Source: an uncultured Sutterella sp.
Lineage (GTDB): Bacteria; Pseudomonadota; Gammaproteobacteria; Burkholderiales; Burkholderiaceae_F
Length of the DNA: 23,928 bases
Reading direction: 5' to 3'
Assembly (NCBI GenBank): GCA_900542195.1
Contig: UQNA01000044.1
Coordinates: 1-23,928, forward strand
In this document: one piece after another, positions 15,367 to 22,453 of the stretch
Layout: every line of letters starts with the position of its first letter
How positions within the stretch are numbered: position 1 is the stretch's first letter
The notes under the pieces: generated by a model
Database searches by the model: none
Told to the model about the DNA's origin: nothing
The model's input: only the letters and a program-made list of their open reading frames with translations
Made by a program: the position numbers and the translations under genes

Positions 15367-16254
15367 TTAGTACCTCCTTTGTTTCATGTAAGCGAATTTG
15401 CTTCTGATAAGAGGCAAAGAGAGGGCGATGGCAACCAAGATTGCGGTAAACAGCTTGAGATCGTTTGGAGGCATCCCCATTTCTAAGACGAGGGCGATGA
15501 CGATACGATAAACGATGGAGCCGAGAACAACGGAAATAAGCCAGTTCTTAAAGCTTCTTGTACCGAATAAGACCTCACCGATAATGACTGAGGCCAAACC
15601 TATAACGATGGTGCCTGTTCCCATTCCCACGTCAGCGAAGCCGTTGCTTTGGGCTACTAGTGCGCCGGCAAGAGCAACCAAGCCGTTACTGATAAGGAGT
15701 CCGAGGATAACCATGAGGTCAGTATTGATGCCTTGAGCACGGGCCATTTGAGGATTGCAGCCGGTAGCGCGGATGGCTGTTCCTAGAACCGTTCCGAAGA
15801 ACCAATACATGATGAGGCCGACGATAATGCAGGCGCAAAATCCAACAATAAATGTCGCAATGGATTGGCTTACACCAAAGGTGCTTTCTGTCAGGGTAAA
15901 GATAGTTTCATTGCGAAGCAAAGGAACATTAGCTTTGCCCATAACCATGAGATTGACGGAATATAAGCCAATCATGGTCAGGATACCGGAAAGAAGTGCC
16001 GGAATTTTGAGCTTGGTAGTTAAGATAGCCGTGACGGTACCGGCGGCACAGCCTGCAAGCACTGCAAGCAAAGTAGCAAGCCAAATAGGCTGATCACTTG
16101 CAATCAGGATAGCGGCAACGGCAGCTCCTAAGGGGAATGTTCCTTCAACCGACAAGTCTGCAATATCGAGAACTCGGAAGGTCAAGAACACTCCGAGAGC
16201 CATGATGGCCCACAAGAGCCCTTGCGAAATAGTGGATACAACTAAGTCAAACAT
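15367..16254 (-). CDS. ABC importer permease (BPD_transp_2 type)
   Basis: A 295-residue integral inner-membrane protein with about eight to nine hydrophobic segments. The N-terminal signature (WAIMALGVFLTFRVLDIADLS) and the later GTAIRATGCNPQMARAQGI loop resemble permeases related to the branched-chain amino acid and ribose families (BPD_transp_2). It likely forms the channel as a homodimer, since only one permease gene is present. It begins 12 bases after the binding-protein gene and ends one base before the ATPase gene. The substrate should be that of the binding protein, unknown here. Confidence 0.9.
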   Translation of the reverse strand: MFDLVVSTISQGLLWAIMALGVFLTFRVLDIADLSVEGTFPLGAAVAAILIASDQPIWLATLLAVLAGCAAGTVTAILTTKLKIPALLSGILTMIGLYSVNLMVMGKANVPLLRNETIFTLTESTFGVSQSIATFIVGFCACIIVGLIMYWFFGTVLGTAIRATGCNPQMARAQGINTDLMVILGLLISNGLVALAGALVAQSNGFADVGMGTGTIVIGLASVIIGEVLFGTRSFKNWLISVVLGSIVYRIVIALVLEMGMPPNDLKLFTAILVAIALSLPLIRSKFAYMKQRRY

Positions 16255-16266
16255 TCTTGTTTTTTA

Positions 16267-17259
16267 TTATTTAACGACTTCATGGTTAAGATCGGCAGGG
16301 ATCTTGGCGCCTAAGTTCTTGAGAGAAGATTCACTGATAAGAGTTTTGAATTCTTTCTGGAACTGAATTGCCATATCTTCAGGTTTGCTCTTTCCTTCGA
16401 GAATGTCGGCGGCCATGTTGCCGGCAATCTTGCCTAACTCATAATAGTCAATAGCAACGGAAGCAAAGCATCCTTCTTTGGTCATCCCGCCTTCACCGGC
16501 GAATATTGGAAGTTTTGCCGTTTCAGTAATTTTCAATAGAGCCGGGACTGCAGAAGCAATCGTGTTGTCTGTAGGTATATAAATTGCATCGACCTTTCCG
16601 ACAAGACTTTGGGCTGCCTGCTGAATGTCATTGACGCTGGAAACTGTAGCTTCTTTAACTTCTAAGTTCTTAACTTTAGCAATATCTTTAAAAATCTGAA
16701 CTTGTCGTTCTGAGTTAATTTCACTGGAGGAATAGATAGTTCCGACTTTCTTGGTTTCCGGATAAATCTTGAGCATTAATTCAACCAATGTGTCGATTGG
16801 AGCCATGTCGGAAGAACCGGTGACGTTAGTGCCCGGCTTATCATTTTTCTTTACGAGTTTAGCAATTTCAAAGTCGGTGACAGCTGTGGCAACGATAGGA
16901 GTAGTTTTTGTTGCATTAGCCATCGTCTGGGCTGCCGGAGTTGCAATAGCACCGATTAAGTCAACTTTGTTGCTTGTAAAACGCTGGGCAATATTTCTAA
17001 GATTAGATTGGTCGGCCTGAGCGTTTTGGAAGTCAAACTTGACGTTCTTTCCTTCTTTGAAACCTCTGGCGGCAAGCGCATCAACAAAACCCTTGTTTGC
17101 TTCGTCTAAAGCTTTGTGTTCGACAAGCTGTACAACGCCGATGTTGTATTGTTTTTCAGCTGCGGTATTTTGTGGTGCGGCCTTCTTGTCGTCGCAAGCT
17201 GTCAGGGTGAGAGCGGTCAAAACGGCAGCTCCCAAAAGGACTAAACGGTTTAACTTCAT
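16267..17259 (-). CDS. ABC importer substrate-binding lipoprotein (ABC_sub_bind/TrpX-like family)
   Basis: A 330-residue lipoprotein that should capture the substrate in the periplasm. The lipobox is L19-T20-A21-C22, after a KLNR-type signal. The mature part begins YNIGVVQLVEH and contains IAQRF, PIVATAVTD and YIPTDN, typical of the two-lobed ABC_sub_bind (PF04392) fold. The open frame runs 74 codons further upstream to 17481, but those residues do not look like a signal peptide and cross a terminator; the ATG at 17259 with AGAG 8 bases upstream is the real start. Some relatives bind tryptophan or tyrosine, so an aromatic amino acid is a fair guess only. Confidence 0.92.
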   Translation of the reverse strand: MKLNRLVLLGAAVLTALTLTACDDKKAAPQNTAAEKQYNIGVVQLVEHKALDEANKGFVDALAARGFKEGKNVKFDFQNAQADQSNLRNIAQRFTSNKVDLIGAIATPAAQTMANATKTTPIVATAVTDFEIAKLVKKNDKPGTNVTGSSDMAPIDTLVELMLKIYPETKKVGTIYSSSEINSERQVQIFKDIAKVKNLEVKEATVSSVNDIQQAAQSLVGKVDAIYIPTDNTIASAVPALLKITETAKLPIFAGEGGMTKEGCFASVAIDYYELGKIAGNMAADILEGKSKPEDMAIQFQKEFKTLISESSLKNLGAKIPADLNHEVVK

Positions 17260-17405
17260 AATAAAACTCTTTTTATAAGTAAATAAACGTCTTTCTGATT
17301 GTATCAATGGGAAATTTTTAAGACGAAATTTGACAAACCTTTTTGAAGGAAAAACACTGAGAAGAATGAGTTCTTGTTTTTTCTTTCTAACATCAAGAGG
17401 CAACG

Positions 17406-17443
17406 AACAAAAAAAGCCTTTGTGCACTAAGGACAAAGGCTTT
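17406..17443 (-). terminator. Rho-independent terminator of the glnHPQ operon
   Basis: An 11-bp perfect inverted repeat, AAAGCCTTTGT (17413-17423) and ACAAAGGCTTT (17433-17443), has a 9-base loop. On the - strand it is followed by a run of T (complement of the A run at 17409-17415). It sits 40 bases after the glnQ stop and separates the two ABC importers into different transcripts. Confidence 0.9.
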
Positions 17444-17482
17444 GAAAAAGAAGGACAGGGGAGTCCTTCCTTCTGGAACAAC

Positions 17483-18217
17483 TTATAGAATTTTGGACAA
17501 GAAACTCTTGGTTCTTTCGTTCTGAGGATTAGAGAAAAACTCTTCCGGTTCGTTCTCTTCCAAAATATAGCCGCCGTCTACGAACATGACTCGGTCGGCA
17601 ACTTCTTTGGCAAAACCCATTTCATGAGTTACCACGACCATCGTCATACCTTCTTTGGCCAAAGCTTTCATCACATCGAGTACTTCTTTAACCATTTCCG
17701 GGTCGAGAGCACTTGTCGGTTCATCGAACAAAAGAACTTCAGGGTTCATCGCAAGTGCGCGTGCGATTGCAACACGCTGCTGCTGACCGCCGGACAATTC
17801 GTCAGGATAAGAGGAAGCTTTGTGCTCCAACCCGACTCTTCTTAAAAGTGCGAGAGCTTTTTCTTCGGCTTTCTGTTTAGAAATCTTTCTAACTTCAACC
17901 GGAGCAAGCATGATGTTCTGAAGAACTGTCATGTTAGGAAAAAGGTTGAAGCGCTGAAACACCATGCCGACTTCTTTACGGATGGCATTCAGGTTGGTGC
18001 CTTTTTCTAACTTGATGTTATCAATCAGGATGTCTCCCCCGGAAGGTTCTTCCAGGTAGTTTAGACATCTCAAGATTGTGCTTTTGCCGCTGCCTGACGG
18101 GCCAATAATGCAGACAACTTCTTTTTCTTTAATTTCAAGATTGATATCTTTGAGAACGGTCACATCTCCGAATTTTTTGGTGAGATGCTTAACGGAAATC
18201 ATTGTTTTTTCAGACAT
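17483..18217 (-). CDS. glnQ: Polar amino acid ABC importer ATP-binding protein
   Basis: ATPase of a glutamine-type importer, 244 residues, normal for GlnQ/HisP. Visible motifs are Walker A GPSGSGKST (39-47), Q-loop FQRFNLFP (87-94), signature LSGGQ (141-145), Walker B LLFDE (162-166) followed by PTSALDPE, and the switch His in VVTHEMGFA. AAGG lies 8 bases before the ATG, and the gene starts 5 bases after glnP. Family members take up glutamine, arginine or histidine; the binding protein next door looks most like GlnH. Confidence 0.94.
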   Translation of the reverse strand: MSEKTMISVKHLTKKFGDVTVLKDINLEIKEKEVVCIIGPSGSGKSTILRCLNYLEEPSGGDILIDNIKLEKGTNLNAIRKEVGMVFQRFNLFPNMTVLQNIMLAPVEVRKISKQKAEEKALALLRRVGLEHKASSYPDELSGGQQQRVAIARALAMNPEVLLFDEPTSALDPEMVKEVLDVMKALAKEGMTMVVVTHEMGFAKEVADRVMFVDGGYILEENEPEEFFSNPQNERTKSFLSKIL

Positions 18218-18222
18218 GTTCG

Positions 18223-18891
18223 TTACCTTTTGCTTGTGTTAAAACGCTTTTCCAAAACGGCAACTAGCCTGGAAATACAGAGTGTCATGATTAAGTAGAG
18301 GATCGCAACGACCATCCAGACTTCGAATACGGCGTAAGTTCTGGAGATAATCATCTGACCTGTTCTTGTAAGCTCTTCGAAACCGATAACGGACACGAGA
18401 GAAGAATCTTTCAACATTGCAATGAATTCATTGCCAAGAGGCGGGATGATTCTCTTAAATGCCTGAGGCATAATGACAAACTTCATTGACTGGAACCAGT
18501 TAAGACCCAATGCACGGGAAGCTTCGAACTGACCTTTGTCTATACTCTGGATGCCGCTTCGGAAGATTTCAGCAACATAGGCGCCGCTATTAATAGAACA
18601 TGCTGCGACGGCCGCAAAAAATGGGTCTATTCTCATTCCTAAGATTTTTGGAAGAGCAAAGTAAACCAAGAAGATTTGGACCAACAGCGGTGTTCCGCGA
18701 ATAAAGTCTACGTAGATACCTGCCAGCCATCGGATGGCTTTGAAGTTGGAAAGACGGGCAATACCAACTACCATACCGATTAACAAACCAATACCAACGG
18801 AGAGTGCTGTGATTTCAAGCGTTACAGCTGCGCCTTTTAAAAGTAAAGGAAGATTGTCGATTATTAGATCAAAGTCAAGATCAATTGACAT
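18223..18891 (-). CDS. glnP: Polar amino acid ABC importer permease
   Basis: A 222-residue inner-membrane permease of the HisM/GlnP family with about five helices. It carries the FIRGTPLLVQIF motif and the EAA loop (GQFEASRALGLNWFQSM...), which docks the ATPase. Only one permease gene is present, so a homodimer is likely. AGAGG precedes the ATG. It lies 87 bases downstream of glnH, and a strong hairpin fills that gap, which probably lowers permease expression relative to the binding protein. Confidence 0.94.
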   Translation of the reverse strand: MSIDLDFDLIIDNLPLLLKGAAVTLEITALSVGIGLLIGMVVGIARLSNFKAIRWLAGIYVDFIRGTPLLVQIFLVYFALPKILGMRIDPFFAAVAACSINSGAYVAEIFRSGIQSIDKGQFEASRALGLNWFQSMKFVIMPQAFKRIIPPLGNEFIAMLKDSSLVSVIGFEELTRTGQMIISRTYAVFEVWMVVAILYLIMTLCISRLVAVLEKRFNTSKR

Positions 18892-18912
18892 TTATGTCGC
18901 CTCTTGTAAATG

Positions 18913-18945
18913 AGCTTTCCTAGAGACGGACCGTCTAGGAAAGCT
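18913..18945 (-). promoter_or_regulatory. Intercistronic hairpin between glnH and glnP
   Basis: AGCTTTCCTAGA (18913-18924) is complementary to TCTAGGAAAGCT (18934-18945), a perfect 12-bp stem with a 9-base loop. No U-tract follows on the - strand, so it is not a full terminator. In other binding-protein-dependent operons such hairpins protect the upstream binding-protein mRNA and reduce downstream expression; the same role is inferred here. Confidence 0.65.
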
Positions 18946-18978
18946 TTGAGTAGTTAAATCAAAGAGATGAAAGGGAAA

Positions 18979-19743
18979 TTATGCACCGAACCATTTCTTA
19001 TGGATTTTGTCGAATTCTCCATTTTTCTTAAGTTCAGCAATGGCATCGTTAACTTTCTTTGTCAATTCATCATTGCCTTTCTTAAGTGCGATGCCATAGC
19101 TTTCTTCTTCCATGACGTTTCCGATCATCTTGCCTTTACCGCCTTGAACGAGGTAGTAAGCAACCACCGGATGGTCATTAATACAGGCATCAACACCCTT
19201 GTTAGACAATTCCAAGAATTGTTCATCAGAATTGTTGAATGTCACGACTTTTGCATCAGGAACCGTTGCTGCTTTGAATGCACCTGTGGTTCCTAATTGA
19301 ACGCCGATTCTTTTACCTTTCAAATCATCCAAAGATTTGACTTCATTATTATCGGGATTAACCAAAATAATGAGGCCGGAAGTGTAGTAAGGAACAGAGA
19401 AGTTAACCTGTTTCTTTCTATCTTCATTGATTGTCATACCTGCGATGGCCATATCGATATTGCCTGTAGCAATAGCCGGGATCAGGCCGTCAAATGCCAG
19501 GTTGTGCAATTCAACTTTGTAACCCATCTGCTTGCCGATGGCTCTGATGAGATCCATATCGAAACCTGTCAGCTCAGCATCTTTCCCTTGGAATTCGAAC
19601 GGAGCAAATGTTGGGTTCGTTCCGACACGAAGGATTTTTTCCTGAGGCTTAGCAGCAGTTTCTTTTTTATCATCGCAGCCAACCAGAAGGCTGGTGCTGA
19701 GCAATGCAACAAGCGGAAGTGCAAGTAAGGTTCTTTTCAGCAT
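18979..19743 (-). CDS. glnH: Polar amino acid (glutamine-like) ABC importer binding lipoprotein
   Basis: A 254-residue periplasmic binding protein of family 3. The lipobox is L20-V21-G22-C23, so it is a lipid-anchored protein and not a soluble GlnH. The mature part has the family signature FEFQGKDAELTGFDMDLIRAIG, then GNIDMAIAGMTINEDRKKQVNFS and a C-terminal KKWFGA. Similarity to E. coli GlnH is clear across the length, but ligand choice among glutamine, arginine and others cannot be fixed by eye. TAAGGA lies about 7 bases before the ATG. It is the first gene of glnHPQ. Confidence 0.93.
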   Translation of the reverse strand: MLKRTLLALPLVALLSTSLLVGCDDKKETAAKPQEKILRVGTNPTFAPFEFQGKDAELTGFDMDLIRAIGKQMGYKVELHNLAFDGLIPAIATGNIDMAIAGMTINEDRKKQVNFSVPYYTSGLIILVNPDNNEVKSLDDLKGKRIGVQLGTTGAFKAATVPDAKVVTFNNSDEQFLELSNKGVDACINDHPVVAYYLVQGGKGKMIGNVMEEESYGIALKKGNDELTKKVNDAIAELKKNGEFDKIHKKWFGA

Positions 19744-19956
19744 TTGTTTTCCTTAAATTTAAGAATTCTGTTCAGATCCTCCCTAGTCTAATAGTTGAAA
19801 GCCCTTGAAACTCGGAAGGAAGTAGCAAATACGGATAAAGCTCCAAACTTAGGGTTAAATCGGAGGTGGATTGTAAATTGCCAGCATTGAGTCAAAAGAA
19901 AAAAAGAGTAACGAGACTTCACATAGACTGAGCAAAATTAGTTGCGGAGAAGAAAA

Positions 19957-20259
19957 GTGAAAAAGATTGCAGGCTTGTCTATTTCTTTAGCTCTTATCCT
20001 AGCCGGCTGCAGCTGGTCGACGGATCAACTCGGTCCGAATACATACGAAATTTCAGGCTATTTTGATTTCACAATGAAAGGCTCGGTGGTCGTTCAAGGG
20101 CTTGAAATGCAGGCGGACACTCAGTGCAAAACTATTGGGCCCGACTATGTCCCGGAGGTATTTTCTATAAGTTATAAAAACCGAGTATTTAATTATGAGG
20201 CACAGAGAGCCTCTGCCGTCATCAAATACCACTGTGTAAAGCAAGAGCAGAAAAAGTAA
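19957..20259 (+). CDS. Small lipoprotein of unknown function
   Basis: A 100-residue protein whose start is the GTG at 19957, with GGAGA six bases upstream; a TTG at 19942 would put the ribosome site inside the gene. Residues 1-18 are a lipoprotein signal ending L-A-G-C, so it is anchored in a membrane by Cys18. The mature part begins with a GPNTYEISGY stretch and has two further cysteines, in DTQCKTIG and near the end in IKYHCVKQ, which could form a disulfide. The layout resembles small betaproteobacterial lipoproteins with a Cys in the middle and a terminal aromatic-x-Cys, but I cannot name a family. It stands alone between glnH (divergent) and cyuA. Confidence 0.75.
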   Translation: MKKIAGLSISLALILAGCSWSTDQLGPNTYEISGYFDFTMKGSVVVQGLEMQADTQCKTIGPDYVPEVFSISYKNRVFNYEAQRASAVIKYHCVKQEQKK

Positions 20260-20395
20260 GTTAGGATGGAGAGCACACCATTAAAGGCAACCAAATTTTA
20301 TTAGAGGATTTTTTCCTTTTGTTATAAAAAATTCTGCTTTTTCTCGTGAAAATCTGCAAAAAAGATAATAAAAATTTCGAAACCGAATAACGCGT

Positions 20396-20408
20396 ATACC
20401 TAGGGTAT
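20396..20408. promoter_or_regulatory. Dyad upstream of cyuA, possible operator
   Basis: ATACC-TAG-GGTAT is a 5-3-5 inverted repeat about 140 bases before the cyuA start, in the 287-base AT-rich spacer 20260-20546. Nothing else in this spacer is convincing: no clear -35/-10 pair, riboswitch or RNA gene. Regulation of cyuA by cysteine is known in E. coli, but the site bound there does not look like this one, so the role is a guess. Confidence 0.25.
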
Positions 20409-20546
20409 TTACTTATTTTTGTTAGAGGTTTTTGTTTCTGTGGTATTTGCCCTTACAGTAATCGACAGAAAAAGGTAAATTTCAACTTTTAATTCATCAA
20501 AGGAAGAAACGGAGACTCAAAAGGTTTCTAGTTTTCAGAGATCAAT

Positions 20547-21836
20547 ATGCTCAACAAGACAAAACGTGATCAAATTATTTCCCTTATCAATCGAGAAGTT
20601 GTCCCGGCGTTAGGGTGTACGGAACCAATTGCCGTTGCGTTATGCGTTGCAAAAGCCCGGGAGTTGCTTGGTGAGATGCCCGAAAAAATCCGGCTATCAT
20701 TGAGCGGAAACATTATCAAAAACGCAATGGGTGTTGGAATTCCGGGTACGGGAATGATTGGTCTACCTATTGCCGTGGCTTTGGGCGCTATGATCGGAAA
20801 GTCAGAATTGGGCCTTGAAGTTCTTCAAGAGGTAAATGAAGAAGCTGTAGAAAAGGCAAAAGTTTTTCTTGACAAGGATTGCATCGAAATCATTCACGAT
20901 GAAGAGGCGCCTTCTAATCTTTTTATTGACACCGTCGTTTCTCACGGAACTCAAACAGCACGTGCGGTTATTTCAAGAAACCATACACACTTCGTCTTTC
21001 TAGAAAAAAACGGAGAAAGAGTTTATGAAGAAGAGGGTTGGAACAATGCCGGCGCTGAAGAAGACGAAGCTGAAGAAGTTCAGCTCGACATGAAGACAGT
21101 TTATGAGTTTGCTACTGAGTCTCCCATTGAAGAAATCTCTTTTATTCTTAAAGCGAGAGATATGAACAAGAAGGCCGCTGAGTTGGCCTTAGCGCATGAT
21201 TACGGACACTCTTTAGGCGCAATGATCAAAAATAGAGGGGCAAGATATTTCGGCGACACTACCGTAGCTCATATGATTTCTTATACTTCCGCCGCTTGTG
21301 ATGCACGTATGGGCGGAGCAGCAATTGCCGTAATGTCCAATTCTGGAAGCGGAAATCAAGGCATTACGGCCACAATGCCGGTAGTTGCTTATGCCGAAGA
21401 TTGCGATGCATCCGATGAACAATTGATTCGAGCGCTAACCTTAAGTCATTTAACCAGTATTTACATCAAACAGAATCTTGGGCGTCTCTCTGCCTTATGC
21501 GGATGCGTGGTAGCTTCTACTGGTGCTTCCTCCGGAATTACTTGGCTGATGGGCGGTAAATATGAGGAGGTTTGCGCGGCGATTAAGAATATGATAGCCA
21601 ACTTGGCCGGAATGCTGTGTGATGGCGCGAAACCGGCTTGTTCTCTGAAGATTTCATCCGGGGTCTCTACTGCGATGATGTCTGCGCTTCTCGCGATGAA
21701 TGAACATTGCGTGACTAAGCTGGAAGGCATCGTGAGCGACGATATTGATGAGACGATTAGAAATTTAACTGCTATCGGCAAAGAATCTATGATGGAAACT
21801 GATAAACAGGTCCTGCAGATCATGATTTGCAAATAA
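20547..21836 (+). CDS. cyuA: L-cysteine desulfidase (CyuA/YhaM family, [4Fe-4S])
   Basis: Cytoplasmic iron-sulfur enzyme that breaks L-cysteine into sulfide, ammonia and pyruvate. The 429 residues begin with the family signature VPALGCTEPIAVAL, where C24 corresponds to the catalytic Cys25 of the Methanocaldococcus enzyme. The three likely cluster ligands are C318, C358 and C365: their spacings of 40 and 7 equal those of Cys282, Cys322 and Cys329 in that enzyme, as I recall it. The long glycine-rich segment GVGIPGTGMIGLPIA is also typical. AGAGA lies 6 bases before the ATG. No cysteine transporter (cyuP) or regulator is adjacent, and a terminator follows, so it is monocistronic. Related L-serine dehydratases are longer or differ in motif. 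Confidence 0.92.
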   Translation: MLNKTKRDQIISLINREVVPALGCTEPIAVALCVAKARELLGEMPEKIRLSLSGNIIKNAMGVGIPGTGMIGLPIAVALGAMIGKSELGLEVLQEVNEEAVEKAKVFLDKDCIEIIHDEEAPSNLFIDTVVSHGTQTARAVISRNHTHFVFLEKNGERVYEEEGWNNAGAEEDEAEEVQLDMKTVYEFATESPIEEISFILKARDMNKKAAELALAHDYGHSLGAMIKNRGARYFGDTTVAHMISYTSAACDARMGGAAIAVMSNSGSGNQGITATMPVVAYAEDCDASDEQLIRALTLSHLTSIYIKQNLGRLSALCGCVVASTGASSGITWLMGGKYEEVCAAIKNMIANLAGMLCDGAKPACSLKISSGVSTAMMSALLAMNEHCVTKLEGIVSDDIDETIRNLTAIGKESMMETDKQVLQIMICK

Positions 21837-21867
21837 GATTTTGTTCATCGATTGAACCTTGATAAGC

Positions 21868-21906
21868 ACGAGATGTCCTTCCCATTCACAAGGCATCTCG
21901 TTTTTT
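21868..21906 (+). terminator. Rho-independent terminator of cyuA
   Basis: ACGAGATG (21868-21875) pairs with CATCTCGT (21894-21901), and CCTT (21877-21880) with AAGG (21890-21893), giving a 12-bp stem with one bulged T and a 9-base loop. TTTTTT at 21901-21906 follows. It lies 31 bases after the cyuA stop. Confidence 0.9.
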
Positions 21907-22068
21907 CGTAAAACAAGTCTATAAAGAGGATTGAATTTGGATTGGAAAAACCAAAAAGTTACTCAATGCTGATAGAAAAATTTCGTATCAAGGAAGTCGA
22001 AAATCGGTTGAAATTATTAGGATTTAGATAAAATCGCTTGCAACATATTGATTTTATTGAAAAAAAAT

Positions 22069-22162
22069 TGGCGGAGGAAGAGGGATTCGAACCCTCGAGA
22101 CCGGTTATAGCCAGTCTGCGCCCTTAGCAGGGGCGTGCCTTCAGCCTCTCAGCCATTCCTCC
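22069..22162 (-). tRNA. tRNA-Ser (anticodon GCU)
   Basis: Read on the - strand the gene begins GGAGGAATGGCTGAG and ends CTTCCTCCG followed by an encoded CCA (22069-22071). The acceptor stem GGAGGAA/TTCCTCC is perfect, the T arm GAGGGTTCGAATCCCTC is canonical, and the anticodon loop CTGCTAA gives GCU (22126-22128), reading AGC/AGU serine codons. The long variable arm between anticodon and T arms and the 94-base length are typical of tRNA-Ser. Eight T follow the CCA end closely on the - strand and may end transcription. Confidence 0.97.
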
Positions 22163-22168
22163 GCACAA

Positions 22169-22226
22169 CTTCACTCGTCTGTTTGAGTGAAGCACGAATT
22201 GTATAGGTAAAAAATAAAAAGGTCAA
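22169..22226 (-). promoter_or_regulatory. Promoter and hairpin leader of tRNA-Ser
   Basis: On the - strand TTGACC (22221-22226) and TACAAT (22198-22203) are separated by exactly 17 bases, a strong sigma-70 promoter. Transcription would start near 22191. The leader before the tRNA then holds a perfect 8-bp inverted repeat, CTTCACTC (22169-22176) and GAGTGAAG (22185-22192), with an 8-base loop, which probably guides 5' processing of the precursor. Confidence 0.75.
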
Positions 22227-22322
22227 ATATTCTTTTGATTGGAATCCTTGGATCAAGAGTGCCAATGGGCGTGAGGCGTTCTAAAGAGGATTTTTAAAAT
22301 AGAGAAATGGATTGTTTGTCAA

Positions 22323-22334
22323 TTTGTATACAAA
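22323..22334. promoter_or_regulatory. 12-bp perfect palindrome upstream of the Do-family protease gene
   Basis: TTTGTATACAAA is a perfect palindrome about 120 bases before the protease start and about 100 bases upstream of the tRNA promoter. It could be bound by a dimeric regulator, but AT-rich spacers yield such palindromes by chance. No other gene or RNA is seen in 22227-22453. Confidence 0.25.
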
Positions 22335-22401
22335 GAAATGTCTTTTTACCTGTTTTACGAGTGTTTGCTAACAAAACCTCTCGTTAAGGAGACATTAATC
22401 A

Positions 22402-22427
22402 GGAACTGAAATATTCTCAAAATGAAA
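22402..22427 (+). promoter_or_regulatory. Possible sigma-E (RpoE) promoter of the Do-family protease gene
   Basis: GGAACT (22402-22407) matches the sigma-E -35 core, and TGAAA (22423-22427) is near the -10 consensus TCAAA/TCTAA, at a 15-base distance. Transcription would start near 22433, giving a leader of about 20 bases that holds the GGAGA ribosome site. Control of degP/mucD by envelope stress sigma factors is well known; the -10 match here is imperfect. Confidence 0.35.
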
Positions 22428-22453
22428 TTCTTCCCTTAACACTTGGAGAACTA

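Noticed and set aside
17330..17335. TTGACA on the + strand as a -35 box
   Set aside because: No -10 box follows at the right distance and no + strand gene lies downstream.
17260..17481. 74-codon N-terminal extension of the ABC_sub_bind lipoprotein
   Set aside because: It would bury the lipoprotein signal peptide and crosses the glnHPQ terminator; the ATG at 17259 has a proper ribosome site and lipobox distance.
20303..20319. Short AGAGGA...TCCTTT stem after the small lipoprotein gene as a terminator
   Set aside because: The stem is only six pairs with a G-U pair, and loop and tail are just one T-rich run; it is too weak to call.
20260..20546. Riboswitch or small RNA in the cyuA leader
   Set aside because: The spacer is AT-rich without a conserved stem set or terminator-antiterminator pair that I can recognise.
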